Assembly: GCA_035772405.1 (NCBI GenBank)
Contig: JAYKKM010000207.1
Coordinates: 62,001 to 126,000 of the forward strand
Reading direction: 5' to 3'
DNA length: 64,000 bases
Origin: Chrysogorgia sp. JL179-B06
Taxonomy: Eukaryota > Cnidaria > Anthozoa > Scleralcyonacea > Chrysogorgiidae
Under the pieces are notes generated by a model. It searched no databases, was not told the DNA's origin, and saw nothing but the letters and a program-made list of their open reading frames with translations. Each line of letters begins with the position of its first letter. Position 1 is the first letter of the stretch. This document shows positions 53,431 to 64,000 of this stretch, piece after piece. Both the position numbers and the translations under genes were made by a program.

Positions 53431-56344
53431 AGATATAATGGCCACTAGAGAACAAAGGAAACTGAACCAACGGTTATATAAACCTCCATATAACATGTAC
53501 CAAAGAAATAGCCCCTGGGGAGGGGGGGAGGATTTACATAATTTGTACTTTCAAACATTCTACAACTACTGTACAATAGTATAACATGTTTGTGTTGTAC
53601 ATTAATATTGAGTATTTTATGCCTTATTAATGAAATGCTGTATTGGCTCTGAACAATCTCCTAGAACTGTCGTGTCACTCCTCCTGTGTCTACTGCTGGT
53701 TGACCTCTGTATTGTATTCAAAGACTCTTCTTAGGATCAAATTCTGGATGCTTGTAATATGACATAGCATCATTTAATATGTCATCTTCGTCCACTTTAA
53801 GCTTTTTTTTCTCTTGATTCATGTTTTTCTCAAGTTCCTTTAACAGGGACACCAAAGTAGGAGCAAAAGTAGGTTGTAGATCATCATCGCTGCTGTCATA
53901 AACTTCGTGACGTGTTGCAATGGAAAGGGAAAGAGCTGTTTTATTGATGGTTCCATGTAGAGTCAGAGCTTGCAGCAGGTCATCCCTGCTTTTTTCAGGA
54001 AACATCTCCATTAGTTGGATCAGGTTTTCTTGTTCTGCCTGCCTACTAGATGGTCCTGGGAGTGACATGTTATGAGTACTAGCTGCATCATTCTCTTTAC
54101 CATCTTTGTCTTCATCTGAAAGGACAAAACTATATAAATCAAATTTTGATTTTGAATTCAGTTTCACCATCACTGTCATAAGAAATTAAAGTTGTTACAT
54201 GTTACACGTACATGGCTTGTAAAACTATAACACATAACATAAAGTAACTCTGGTAAGTACATATATGTATGTATATGTTACAGGTTATACAGTGTATAAA
54301 CTGTTCAGTAGAACTCTGATAACTCAAACTCGGTTAATAACTCGAAAACCCAAATCCATTTATATACCTAGGATTATTTTTTTGGACAATGACCATCGGT
54401 TAACTAGAACCCCCACTAACTCTAGATAATAAATTTTAGGGTTAGAGGGGTTCTAGTACTGTAGTTCGTATCCAGTTAGTTTTTAAAATCAAACTAATTA
54501 TATTTAAGGTAACCCCTGAACATTTAAGGCTAAAGTGAAAATTAAGCTGTAATAATCATATTGGTGCAACTGTAAATTTGGGCATACAATGTACAGAACT
54601 TACTCTCACAACATGTATCAGATGTGTAGTTACTCTGGTGACTTCTGAATTTATCAGATTGAATGAAACAGTTGAAGCATTGAACTGTATAAGCCTCATC
54701 AGACTATAGAAAACAAATTAACTGTCAGAATATCAACAGCTGCCAGCAGTCATTTATGTAAACCAAACCAAATGTTTCTACTAAAATAATTGATGATTAT
54801 GTTGATAGATCATCAAATATGTATCATTTGTTGTTGCTCATAAGAGATAAATTGTAACAAAATGTTTTCTGATTGGCTGCTTTATTTAACAGCTGCAATA
54901 TTGAATTTCCACTTATAAACAATTTCTAACAGACAACGTTCCCAGGTGTATTTCCCTGTGAGCAAGAAATGATGAACAGAATAATACCCCTGGGTATCAC
55001 AGCATAAAAGATAGTATTTATTTATTTATTTTATTTATTTATGTGGATGCACTAATGTGGAGAGGAAAGAGACTATAATACTGTTTACTTTTAACACATT
55101 GAAAGAAACATGCATTCTAGAATTATGCATGTGTAATTTGAACATGATTGTTTGCCAGTTGATGTTGAAACTATTCCATTATTCCAAATGGAAATATTAC
55201 AAACCATTCATTGATTTTTCCCTGTGACCTACATGACACGTACAAGAGAATGCAACATAACTGTTTGATATCAATTTTTGGAAATTTTTGTAGTGTCCTA
55301 ACCTTTTTTTTTCTTTTTGGCTGGCAATTAAGCAATGGCAATATCATGTAAAGCAAAAAAGAAATGTATAATTACCAACGGTTATGCAATGTAATCAACA
55401 ATGAAAATATGTAACATACCTCTGATGAAAGAACAGTGTTTATTGATAGATCTTTCTGCAACGGACGGATATATCCTTTCGCCTGGTTGAGAACTCCTCT
55501 CATATACTCTACTGTGTAACCACCAGGAGGTGAAGGAATCAACCTGAGATTCTTCCCATCAGCACGCAAGGCTTCGAATCCCCCACCATCTTTAAGTTTG
55601 GGGAACTTACTCTCGATGCTATCTATGAAGACCTTACAGCCTTTCCCTGGTGGAAAATCAACTTTCTTCTCGCCAAGCCCTGCAATAGCTAATTTTCCTT
55701 TAGCAACAAAGGTAGGCACGACACAATCGTCAACCTTTAACAAACATATAAAGGTATGACACCACTGAGGTTTCGTACACTTTCGTTTCTTTCCCCATGC
55801 TGCAGGTCTCCCTGAAGTACTTGGCTGAAACCTAAATAGCCGTTGATGTTCTTGTAGTGGCGTTGAACGAATCGGCGTTGAGGGACTCTGTGAAATTGAT
55901 GTAGATGCAGGCGTCCCTAATCTTGATACAGCTGATAGAAGAGTGCTTGCACATTGCCGCAAAACTCGCTGAGTATCTTGTACACTACTCTCGTCCGCCA
56001 TTTTGTGGTCCAAAACGCCAACTGCTGGCCAAGTATCCCGTAGACTCGACCCAAATAAAAAATCGATCCGAATAAAAAATGGCCCAAAATAAAAAATCGA
56101 CCCGAATAAAATGCGAAGTCTTTATGCAAATAGAAAATCCACGCAAAAATAGAGCAAATATGATACGAAAAATTTGAATTACATTTTTGGCACCAATGGC
56201 ACACCATAGTGCAAGCACTGATCATGAAGGACCAGCATCCACAGAAGAAAATGGAAAATTAAACTAGTAACAGCATCATTCCATATCTTGCAGCCACAAC
56301 CTCTCATCCTAGACCATTGCCCTTGGTAACTAATGCTGATGACC

Positions 56345-56519
56345 CAGTGGCGTAGCTAGGGTTTCAGGGGCCCGGTTCAAGAGTGAGAGCTTTTGTAGTC
56401 GTGTGTCCAGAAATTTGGGACAGTCAGTGGAATAATCCGTTGGCTCAGATTTTGCTTGCTTGGAGCCCCTGGACATTCGGGGGCCCTGGTTCAATGAACC
56501 GCCTATTGCTACGCTACTG
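56345..56519. mobile_element. hAT-type MITE with 8-bp target duplication (175 bp)
   Basis: Termini CAGTGGCGTAGC (56345) and GCTACGCTACTG (ending 56519) are inverted repeats. The identical 8-bp direct flanks TGATGACC (56337-56344 and 56520-56527) are the target duplication expected for hAT. No coding sequence. Confidence 0.85.
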
Positions 56520-57529
56520 TGATGACCATGTCGTTATTGCTGATAATCCCATACATCCATTCTCGGCGTGTTGCCATATATCTTGGTGTGCGCGGACGTG
56601 TCTCTTTAGGTCTGTGAAATAAACTATTCAGTGAGTTCTTAGAGAGCCTTAAATAATGTCTGTCACAGTCAAATCTCTTAAAACTTACTTGTCTATATTG
56701 AGTCAATATATGTAAGTTCGACAATGTAATGTCATGTATACATTCTTTTGAGACCATATTAAATATATTTTATACTCCATAAAACTAGAAGATATGACTT
56801 GAAAAAAACTTTTAAACTGAATTTGAAGACTTGTAACATGAAAAACTCAACGTTGGAAATTGATGTTAAGGTGGCTGTCTATAGTTTCAACATGTACGCA
56901 TATAGTTTCAACATGTTATTCACCGATTATATATTTTTCCTATCATAAATCATCCCAAAATAAACCCTTTCTCAATATATGCCGAACAGAGGTCTTCTAA
57001 ACAAATAGAAGCCCAGGCTTATTTTTGGAGTTTACGTATAAAAAATCTAGACTAGCTTTGTTCACGTTAAATTTACATATAATCCCGACGAGTTTATAAC
57101 TTCTCTGCTCTTATCACCGAGATTCTGCCACAGTTGGTTTGGCAATGAAACACGTCCATTAAACATGTGGTTTTTCCTCAAGATGTGATTTGGATTGAGG
57201 TGGTAGTACGTAGCTTGGTAGTACGTAGCTTGGTAGTACGTAGCTTGGTAGTCTTGAGTGTAGGTTAAATTGCCATGCTGGTCTTTGCCCTTCACACACT
57301 TGTCAAAGTGCCTTACGACCACATTCGTTGGCTCACGTCTGTAGCATTCTCCGAAATCTTGCCCGCAACCATAAAACTTCTTCACTCGATTATTATGAGT
57401 CACCAACTCATAAGGGTATGGAGAATCACTGGAATGCCATTGGTTCATTCCTTGGTTTGAAGCACTGGACGTTTGACGTTGATGCAACTGACTGGAAACT
57501 GGTGATTGTGCTGTTGCCGTTGGCACTAT

Positions 57530-58914
57530 CTGCAGATACTGAACATTGCAGGTAAATTAAATCAAAAGAAATAGTAAGCCAGCGTTAAAATATATTTAAA
57601 AATAATAATTTGAAAACGGATGCAGTGATTACCTAAAAGCCATGTTTCCATAACAGTATTGAAACATGGAAAGTTAATTATACGTACATCATATTCGCTA
57701 TCATGCTACGCCTTTACCTGAGTCGTCGTTATGCTATTGCATATATACGCCACCTATATAATCTATATTACAGCATCATACAGCATCTATATATCAAGCC
57801 ATCTTAACAAGCAAGAAGAACTTACGCTTTCTATAACTATATATGAAAATAAAATACGATTTCCACGTTTTTACTCAAGGTTATTTTATTGGCAAGTGTT
57901 CCCATACGTTTTCTTTAACTAAAACATCTACTCTTGTTTCTAACTGTAAGGGAACACAGACTGACTGAAATATCGAGTGCAACTGTTGGCTTAAGCCCGT
58001 GTTTCCCATACTTGCAGGATGATTATGCTAGTTGACAACTGAGGGGCGAGTTGTAGACAATAGTCACGGGGATACTAAAAATTACAGTATGTATACAATA
58101 TTAATTTCAAGGAGATATTAATTTTAATGCCAAAAAGTAGCTCTGTATGCAATTTAGGCCAGGAATAACTATTTGAGTAAATTTCACTCTTTGAAGTGAC
58201 AGAAAAAGAAACGGTAAATGTGCAAAAACCTTTACCTGTGACTGAAAAGTTGTCTGTAATTGGTTAAATCCTGTGCCTAACGTACTTCCAGGATGATTTT
58301 GTTGCAAAAGGAGTTGATCTGTACGTAATTTAGACCAGAAATAAATCCACTCATTGAGATTAAAGCGAAAGAAACAGTGAACATTGCAAAACTTTTACCT
58401 GTGACCGAAAAGTCGACTGTTGTTGACTTAAGGATTGAGTTGCTGGCGATATCCACGGCTGTCAAAATTAAAGGTATACATATAGTTAGTGCATTAAAAC
58501 AACACTATAAACAAACAACATACAATAGAATATACACATGCAGGGCTTGCATGCGACGTCACAACAGGAATTGTTTGTCTTCCGTCATTTTGGGTGGCAA
58601 ATTAAAATATAAAGCAAAGCAAACATTTTTCGCACGTTTACTTCGATAGAGCTTCAGTTGATCGCTTTCATCTAAATTGCTTAACACGAATTCCGAGAGG
58701 TTATTTTCTGGCGAAATCGCACCGGTATTTCAACTGCTGCCCGAAGTGCCGGCCATGATTTTTGCCACACAATTAAAATGACGTATTATTTAACAATGAC
58801 GTATACAAGTGCAAGACACGAATATACTGTTATGTAAGTAACAAAACGCGAAACATACTGTACTGTGGCTGAAAAGTAGGCTGAATTGTACCTGACGAAA
58901 TCGGATTGTATGTA
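57530..58914. other. Intronic or intergenic region without recognised exons
   Basis: AT-rich. Contains two diverged copies of a roughly 180-bp segment (58110-58290 and 58300-58480) with the shared phrases CAATTTAGGCCAGGAATAA / GTAATTTAGACCAGAAATAA and TTTACCTGTGAC. No ORF above 90 codons and no domain. Confidence 0.35.
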
Positions 58915-59381
58915 TTATCGTACGAATGATTCGACGTTTGTTGGGACTGAAGAGGACAACGGTCTAGCAACTGCAGCAAATTCTTGATCAAGCATTAGGT
59001 GGTCCAACAGGTCAACGAACGTCCGGGTCGTGGTAGAGCTAACAGCTCGTTTTTTCTGAGGCTTTTTCTTCCCAGTTGTAGCCATGGGCAGTGAAGATTT
59101 GCTTAGGATTTCGGCTGAATTCTGTCCCTTTGACAAATATTTCCTCCAACTAAGAAACTGGGACAATGCCCCATGCGACTCAGCAACTGCTATGGAGTGC
59201 TGGCAGATTTTAAATGCTTTGTACAAGGGGCAGATAAACAAAGTGAGGCAAGCGAGGATGGGATTCACTCAGGCCTCTCAGTGGGACGTGCGCGATACAT
59301 CGCGCGCGCAAATGTCCATTTCCGCTCGCCTGGCAGATAGACTTTCCAAGATAATTTTATACATGTTGCAGTATATGATAA

Positions 59382-59741
59382 ATGGCGATGGGTAACAAAG
59401 GCAACAAAGTTGACATAAATACATTTATAAGTTGGGGGAAAGATATCCTCATTGGTCATAAAACAATCGAAGAAGGAGGTTGGAAGTTCGTTAACTTCGT
59501 GTGGTGTAAGGTTTGCGCCCGTAAGAAAGATGCCATCTTCGCGCATCCTAATTGTAAAGGGTCGATTAAAAAAGCAGTAAAGGCCTACACAGACAGGACA
59601 AACTATGTCACCAAGCATAACGTTACGCGGCATCTCGAAGGAGAGGGACACCGTATAGCTTTAAGTATCGAGAAAGCAAAACCTGCGAATGAAAGAGTTG
59701 ACGTCGGGCCACAACAAGCAAGTGATTCTGGGGTAAGTTGA
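59382..59741 (+). CDS. First exon of a zinc-finger (TTF-type) protein gene
   Basis: The open frame starts at the first in-frame ATG at 59382 (MAMGNKGNKVDINTF), although a later Met may be the true start. It carries W..VWCKVCARKKDAIFAHPNC then TKHNVTRHLEGEGH, the C..C...H...H pattern of TTF-type zinc fingers that precede hAT or related transposase domains in ZNF862-like proteins. A GTAAGT donor follows GATTCTGGG at 59732. Downstream exons were not found: 60469-60669 is a candidate but unsupported. It overlaps, on the opposite strand, an intron of the MULE-like gene. Confidence 0.5.
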   Translation: MAMGNKGNKVDINTFISWGKDILIGHKTIEEGGWKFVNFVWCKVCARKKDAIFAHPNCKGSIKKAVKAYTDRTNYVTKHNVTRHLEGEGHRIALSIEKAKPANERVDVGPQQASDSGVS

Positions 59742-60039
59742 TCGTTTTCTATATCAAATCACAAGTGGGTTTTTTCGTTTGAAGTTTTTTAACCTGTGGA
59801 GATTTTCGAATTTTTAATCGAATATTTTAATTTGTTGCTACAATCCTGGCAAAAATTAATTGGGACACTTGTACAAAAGAACGCGATCGTCACAATTCAC
59901 AAGATTGTCCAAAAGAACGCCGCACCCCCCCCCCCCCGTGCAATGTTGTCAGGAAAAAATATTAATAGCACACTGGGTTTGGTGCTAGTGATGAGCAACA
60001 TTGTTTTCGGGGAGAGGGGGGCTGAATTTTGATGTTCTG

Positions 60040-60460
60040 AAGGAAATTTGATTTCCGTATCAATTTTCTACTGATTGTCCCAATAATTTTTGCCAGGATT
60101 GTCTGAAAATGGCTTTTGGGAATTTTGGCATGTTTTTGCTGTAATAATGAATCAGAATGGCGGGAAACATTAGGTATTGTAATTGCATCAATACAGCACG
60201 TATAATTTTTTGGAATATATTGGAGTGGCGCAAAAAATATGTATCTTCTCAGTACATCGGAATTCATGTTCACGCGCGTGCCGAAGTCGTCCTGACAAAG
60301 GACATACGTACATAACAGCGGCCGCTTAGCAGTAATCTGCATAATGATTGTGGGTGACTATTATGGTTAGGTTTAGGGTTAAATAGGGATAGTTAGGATT
60401 AGGTTAGGATTAGCATTTAATAGGATATATATGCGAAGGACTACGTTCATTTAGTTTATT
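60040..60460. other. Non-coding, with telomere-like phrases
   Basis: 60365-60425 contains TTAGGTTTAGGGTTA, TAGTTAGGATTAGG and TTAGGATTAG, degenerate TTAGGG-type repeats. No gene seen. Confidence 0.4.
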
Positions 60461-63400
60461 AGTTCATTTTGTCCATCAAGTCTGTTTGGGGCATCGAAGG
60501 TAATATAGAAGATTTCACCTCAAATTTAGAGAGTCGCATGATTCTCATAGCGCAAACGAAAGCCGTGAAAATGATTCTGTTAATTGTTCAGCCACCAGAA
60601 CTATTTACCTTGTCACATACTTCGATGAAGACACCCCATCTTTTGCACAAGCAAACTACGTACCATTGATATTTATCAAGAATGGTACGGTAGACGATAG
60701 ATAGACAGAGATGATGGCCGTGAAGTGGAAGATTATATCATTCAACTACCAAATCCCTCTTAATCGTCAGATGGAAATTCCGCCGTTTGGGAGGTGCTTT
60801 ACAGTGCTACTTTCTGTGTAGACTGACATTTGTTGCGTGCATAATAAAATATGGAAAGCCATTCTATAATTATATATGCTTATGTCATGTTCCCATAGGC
60901 GACGGTAAACAGGCGATTTACCTCTTTATTTAACTATTACAACATGAAAGATCCAAATTTGTTGCTAGATACAATTTCTAAATGACTACCCTGTCTAAAT
61001 AAAGTTTTTTCTTTTTTGTTGTTCATTAATCACGCACACAACCGAATCTGTAGGCGCGATATTTTCTTAATTAATCGCGCGCGCAGCCTAATCTGTGCGC
61101 GCGATAGACCGCTCGCGTCGGATTTTGAATGTGAGAGGCCTGATTCACTGGCAACATGCCTTGCATTGCCATCGTCATGGAATTTTCCAACCGGTCTGCT
61201 TGCGACGCTTCTCGTTGATTGTTTTGCAATTCCATAGAAGCATCACTTTGACTGTTGCCACCGGGCATAACTTGACACCCCAGCACTTTGGCGACATGCT
61301 TTTTCTTCTGATCTTTACGTTTTTTTATCCATACTTCTTTAGAAACCTCCAAATCTCTGTAGCTTTCGCGAAACTGGTAGAGACCTTCTCCTGTAATAGC
61401 AAGCTCGACTTGACATGACTGTGCCTTGACAAACTCTTATATTTTCTCAATGCATTGGGGGGGGGGGGGATTGAGAGCTTCGCTGATGCATTCGTTGTTG
61501 TTAGTCATGTACCATGGGGTTGGATCTCCTTTGAGACCAACACAAGCTCGAACGGAAGTGGTGATCGATTCACGCATATACGGTGCATGGTATGTGCTAA
61601 ACCAACTATGAAAGGATGTAGCCAAAGATGACTTGTGGCAATTGACTGACTCCAGTTGATTCCATTTACTCTTTAAAGTGGCGAGTTTCTCGTCAAACGC
61701 CTGTGTGTCGCAGGCGTCGAAAGGCCAACTATCACTTCTTTGTCATCCTGTTTGCCAAATATATCGAGGAGTAGCTGCGCTTGAATCGGTTGCAAATTGA
61801 ATTCAGACATCTTCATTTTCAGATTCCGCATCGAATAGAGGAAACAGCGAAGACCAGTTGCATTTGGAAACGCTGCTACAAGGGCATTGATGAGAGCTTC
61901 ATCTCCATCTGTTCCAAAAGCAATTAAATTAACCAGACATTTTCTTAAACGTCATAAACTGCTGGCAAAGTTGTAGAAGGAATCGTTGTAGAAGTCTTTG
62001 CGATGGTGTATATAAGATGGTCCGAGCATGACTGGCGAATGTCGTCTTCCCCTATTGTCAGGAACTCTGGTTTCAAGCAACAAATTGTTATATGTTGTAA
62101 ATGTAACATCATACTTGCCAATATTGAAAGTAAAATCGACTCGAAGAACTGTATGGTCGACATGATTAGTGCAGAAACGCACAAGATCAGTGAGTTGTTG
62201 ATTACTTGCAATAACACAACTCAAGTCAGGGTGTATCTGCCGCTCGAGAGGTGAACACCTCTCTCAATGTTTTTCCGTGCATTGTAAATTTGCCTTTGAT
62301 CCCTTAGTACATCTGAAAAGCTGTCGATTTCTGTTATGCCACCCTTCTCTGTCCAACTTTTGGAAAAAGTTTCTTTTGGCGTTTTCTGGGAAGCAGCTAA
62401 TTCCCTTAAGGTGTTGTGTTCTGGTATGAGCTTGTACTCCATACTTTCTGCTTTTGTGCAGGGACAAAACCAATGGAACTTCGTTGCCATGTTCGTAGTC
62501 ATAATGAACAATGATTACTGGCAGCTGTTTACCTTCATGTTCCACACATGTAAGCGACCTTCGAAAAGACGTCTTACGTTGTTTTATGTTTCTAATACGA
62601 CCTTTTCAGGACAAACATGTTCTTCAGACTGGACTTGTCCAAAGCGTCATGCTGATCACTCGCACTTGAACTTCCCTTTGACTTTGGACCATGAAAAGTG
62701 ATATCTATGTTATTATCTGCATGTTAATGCACAATATAACTGGTTTTAGCTTGTCCTCCCCATTTCCACTTTCCATTGTCATCTGCCAATGCATCTTTGG
62801 GAGACTTTAACATTCTCGTATCTATTAGAAATACGCTGTTGCTTGTGCAGGCTTTAGGGACTTTGGAACAGGTCGGATAGGTAGAAGTTATGGCTGTATC
62901 CAACAAGATTTGCATTACTAGGGCATGTTGGTATGGGGTGGCGCAATTCTCAAGCACCGGAGTTTGATGATCTCCATTGTGGTAATGCACGGAATTTTCA
63001 CGGAATTGTGTCTGAAGACGCATGTGCCTAAAATAAACAATATAGTTGTATGTCAATGATACTAAAATGTTTATGCCCTGTTGGTAATGACAAGGTCTCT
63101 TAAAAACTTTAATTAAAGTAAGGTGAAATCTATGCAGATCAACATATATTTAACAATTAGTCAACGAGGCGCAAATTAGCTGAGTTGACTATCTGCTCAT
63201 AGAAAACGAGGACGAGTTTTCTAATTTGTTGTGTTAGACTTTAATATGTTAGTTCTACTAAGACTATCGAAGACTGAATACAGTACATGGGAGTGCCTTA
63301 TATATCTTTATGTTCGTGGGCTCACAATGAAGTAATATGATACTTCATATAACCTATATAACATAACATCCCTATTCTTATAAAAAAATTTTAAAAATAA

Positions 63401-63548
63401 AAAAATTCCTATAATAGTACATGGAATAATATACAATTGTAATAAATATATATATATATTTTTTTAATGTTTCATGCTCCCTACAAAAATAATCTCTGTT
63501 TCTGTGAAGTTCAATCATGAAGTTCAATGGAACATAAATATCTAAAGA

Positions 63549-63906
63549 CTACATGTTAAATCTTTCTGGTGGTTTTACTGTTCTTCCATATCGTGTTGTA
63601 TATCCTGAATCGGTCTTTTTGTTTGGCAATTTATCAGACGTAGGCGTCTGTCTCATTGTGGTACGCTTCTCTTCCTCTGTCGCAGATTCACTATTTGGAA
63701 GTTTGTCAGACATAAGCATTTGGGATTTCATTTGTTGAATCTTTAACTCCTCGAATTGAAGCTCGTGTAATTTTTTGAGCGTGTTTGCCTTCGCTTCTAA
63801 TGCAGCTTGTTTTGCAGTGGCCTTCGCCTTTGCACTTGCTGAACTCCTTATAGAGCTGCTTGATGATCGCGTACGAGACGATTTGTGTGATCCAGCGGTA
63901 CTTATT
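63549..63906 (-). CDS. 3' end of a gag-like or retroelement-associated ORF
   Basis: The minus frame continues upstream from the 60-residue ORF through a Ser/Arg run (RTRSSSS..RSSASAKAKA), an alanine-lysine coiled coil (QAALEAKANTLKKLHELQFEELKIQQ), two copies of SDKLPN and the terminal TRYGRTVKPPERFNM. Low-complexity coiled coils of this kind precede BEL/Pao or Gypsy pol genes in cnidarians, and TRxGRxxKPPxR is a common tail. A stop (TAA near 63908) may separate it from more upstream frame. Confidence 0.5.
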
Positions 63907-64000
63907 TAATCATCTGGTTGAATTTGATTTTGGCTTTCTTGCCCAAATTGAATTACTGGCTGCTCGAGCCACGATTTAATTTTTAGTTTATGTTCTGAAA

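Larger units (their letters stand above)
50430..56001 (-). pseudogene. HECT-type E3 ubiquitin ligase gene (G2E3-like), probably inactivated
   Basis: Minus-strand exons with matching phases: 56001-55420 (MADESSVQDTQRVLRQC...), 54703-54604 (two-Cys/His finger CFNCFIQSDKFRSHQSNYTSDTCC), 54172 to about 53650 (acidic, then NLIQLMEMFPEKSRDDLLQALTLHG, a CUE-like ubiquitin-binding helix set, then GQPAVDTGG, the start of a HECT N-lobe), 52731-52641 (AEAEDVNTLNKEECVDILSECG) and 50930-50430 (HECT C-lobe: LPNFGLEKIQVKF...YASTCLLQITFPIQFEDFDTFNQSLMAVI). The exon around 53720 has an in-frame TGA (53718-53720) and a TAG about 45 bp later inside the HECT N-lobe, and other HECT exons are missing. The catalytic Cys region (ASTCLL) is intact. 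HECT ligases take ubiquitin onto that cysteine and pass it to a substrate. The gene looks host-derived or a repeat-family copy. Confidence 0.65.
57062..63030 (-). pseudogene. MULE-like transposase gene, multi-exon, decayed
   Basis: Minus-strand blocks in family order: 63030-62740 (RHMRLQTQF...PKDALADDNG), 62700-62260 (shifting frames), 62224-61950 with VLRVDFTFNIGKYDVTFTTY and SPVMLGPSYIH (first-Asp DDE block), about 61940-61640 with IAFGTDGDEALINALVAAF (second acidic block) and LSEFNLQPIQAQLLLDIFG, about 61610-61480 HAPYMRESITTSVRACVGLKG and TNNNECISEALN, 61440-61290 (EVSKEVWIKKRKDQKKKH), an exon near 59082-58915 (TTTRTFVDLLDHLM) and a terminal block 57480-57062 (PYPYELVTHNNRVKKFYGCG...NVVVRHFDKC..., a zinc-finger-like end). 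Frame changes, among them a G-run (61457-61468) in the acidic block, disable it. The last block has a 15-bp unit in three tandem copies (about 57204-57250, coding QATYY). Related to the remnant at 38.9-39.6 kb. Exon limits are approximate. Confidence 0.55.

Noticed and set aside
60365..60425. Telomere or chromosome end
   Set aside because: Only a few degenerate TTAGGG-like units inside repeat DNA; more likely an interstitial remnant or chance.

Overview
The window looks like nuclear DNA of an invertebrate animal, perhaps a cnidarian or sponge; this is inference. It is AT-rich, its genes have small exons with GT..AG introns, and it is crowded with mobile elements. Several gene families here are ones I know mainly from cnidarians and other aquatic animals: alpha-kinase cargo, P2X7-like ballast domains, an expanded DDE family and G2E3-like HECT ligases. 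The species cannot be read from the sequence.

Layout. 0.67-2.34 kb: a small five-exon host gene on the minus strand. About 2.68-18.5 kb: an endogenous virus-like element of the Polinton/adintovirus type, with a protein-primed family B DNA polymerase, a genome-packaging ATPase, duplicated tiny basic core-like proteins, a SET-domain protein, a 374-residue protein whose first residues copy the histone H3 tail, an RNase H-fold-like protein, a duplicated three-gene cassette and a spliced acidic gene. I found no double jelly-roll capsid protein, integrase or protease. Four of its genes carry a single frameshift, three at or beside homopolymers. 20.69-24.45 kb: a complete 3,752-bp transposon with 205-bp inverted repeats and a 6-bp target duplication (IS3EU-like). 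It carries an integrase-like transposase and an alpha-kinase gene, and it sits inside an older decayed gene. 25.1-27.6 kb: dispersed repeats, a tRNA-like SINE head and a tandem array of tRNA-Leu copies. 28.2-28.8 kb: a LINE fragment. 29.2-43.1 kb: a large element of about 13.9 kb with terminal inverted repeats of about 1 kb, carrying a six-exon DDE-like gene, a CXC plus P2X7-like gene and remnants of other transposon genes. It is flanked by a Harbinger nuclease fragment. 44.8-49.45 kb: a decayed Ty3/Gypsy retroelement with a foldback insertion. 50.4-56.0 kb: a HECT-type ubiquitin ligase gene or pseudogene. 57.1-63.0 kb: a MULE-like transposase gene, broken in places. 63.5-63.9 kb: the tail of a gag-like or retroelement-associated ORF.

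How it may work together. In the viral element, polymerase and ATPase would serve replication and packaging, and the small GG-rich basic proteins would condense DNA. The pairing of a SET methyltransferase-like protein with an H3-tail look-alike suggests the virus engages host chromatin readers or writers. That is the most interesting possibility in the window, and it is an inference from motifs. The alpha-kinase transposon and the P2X7-cargo transposon are two further cases of signalling-type domains riding on mobile DNA.
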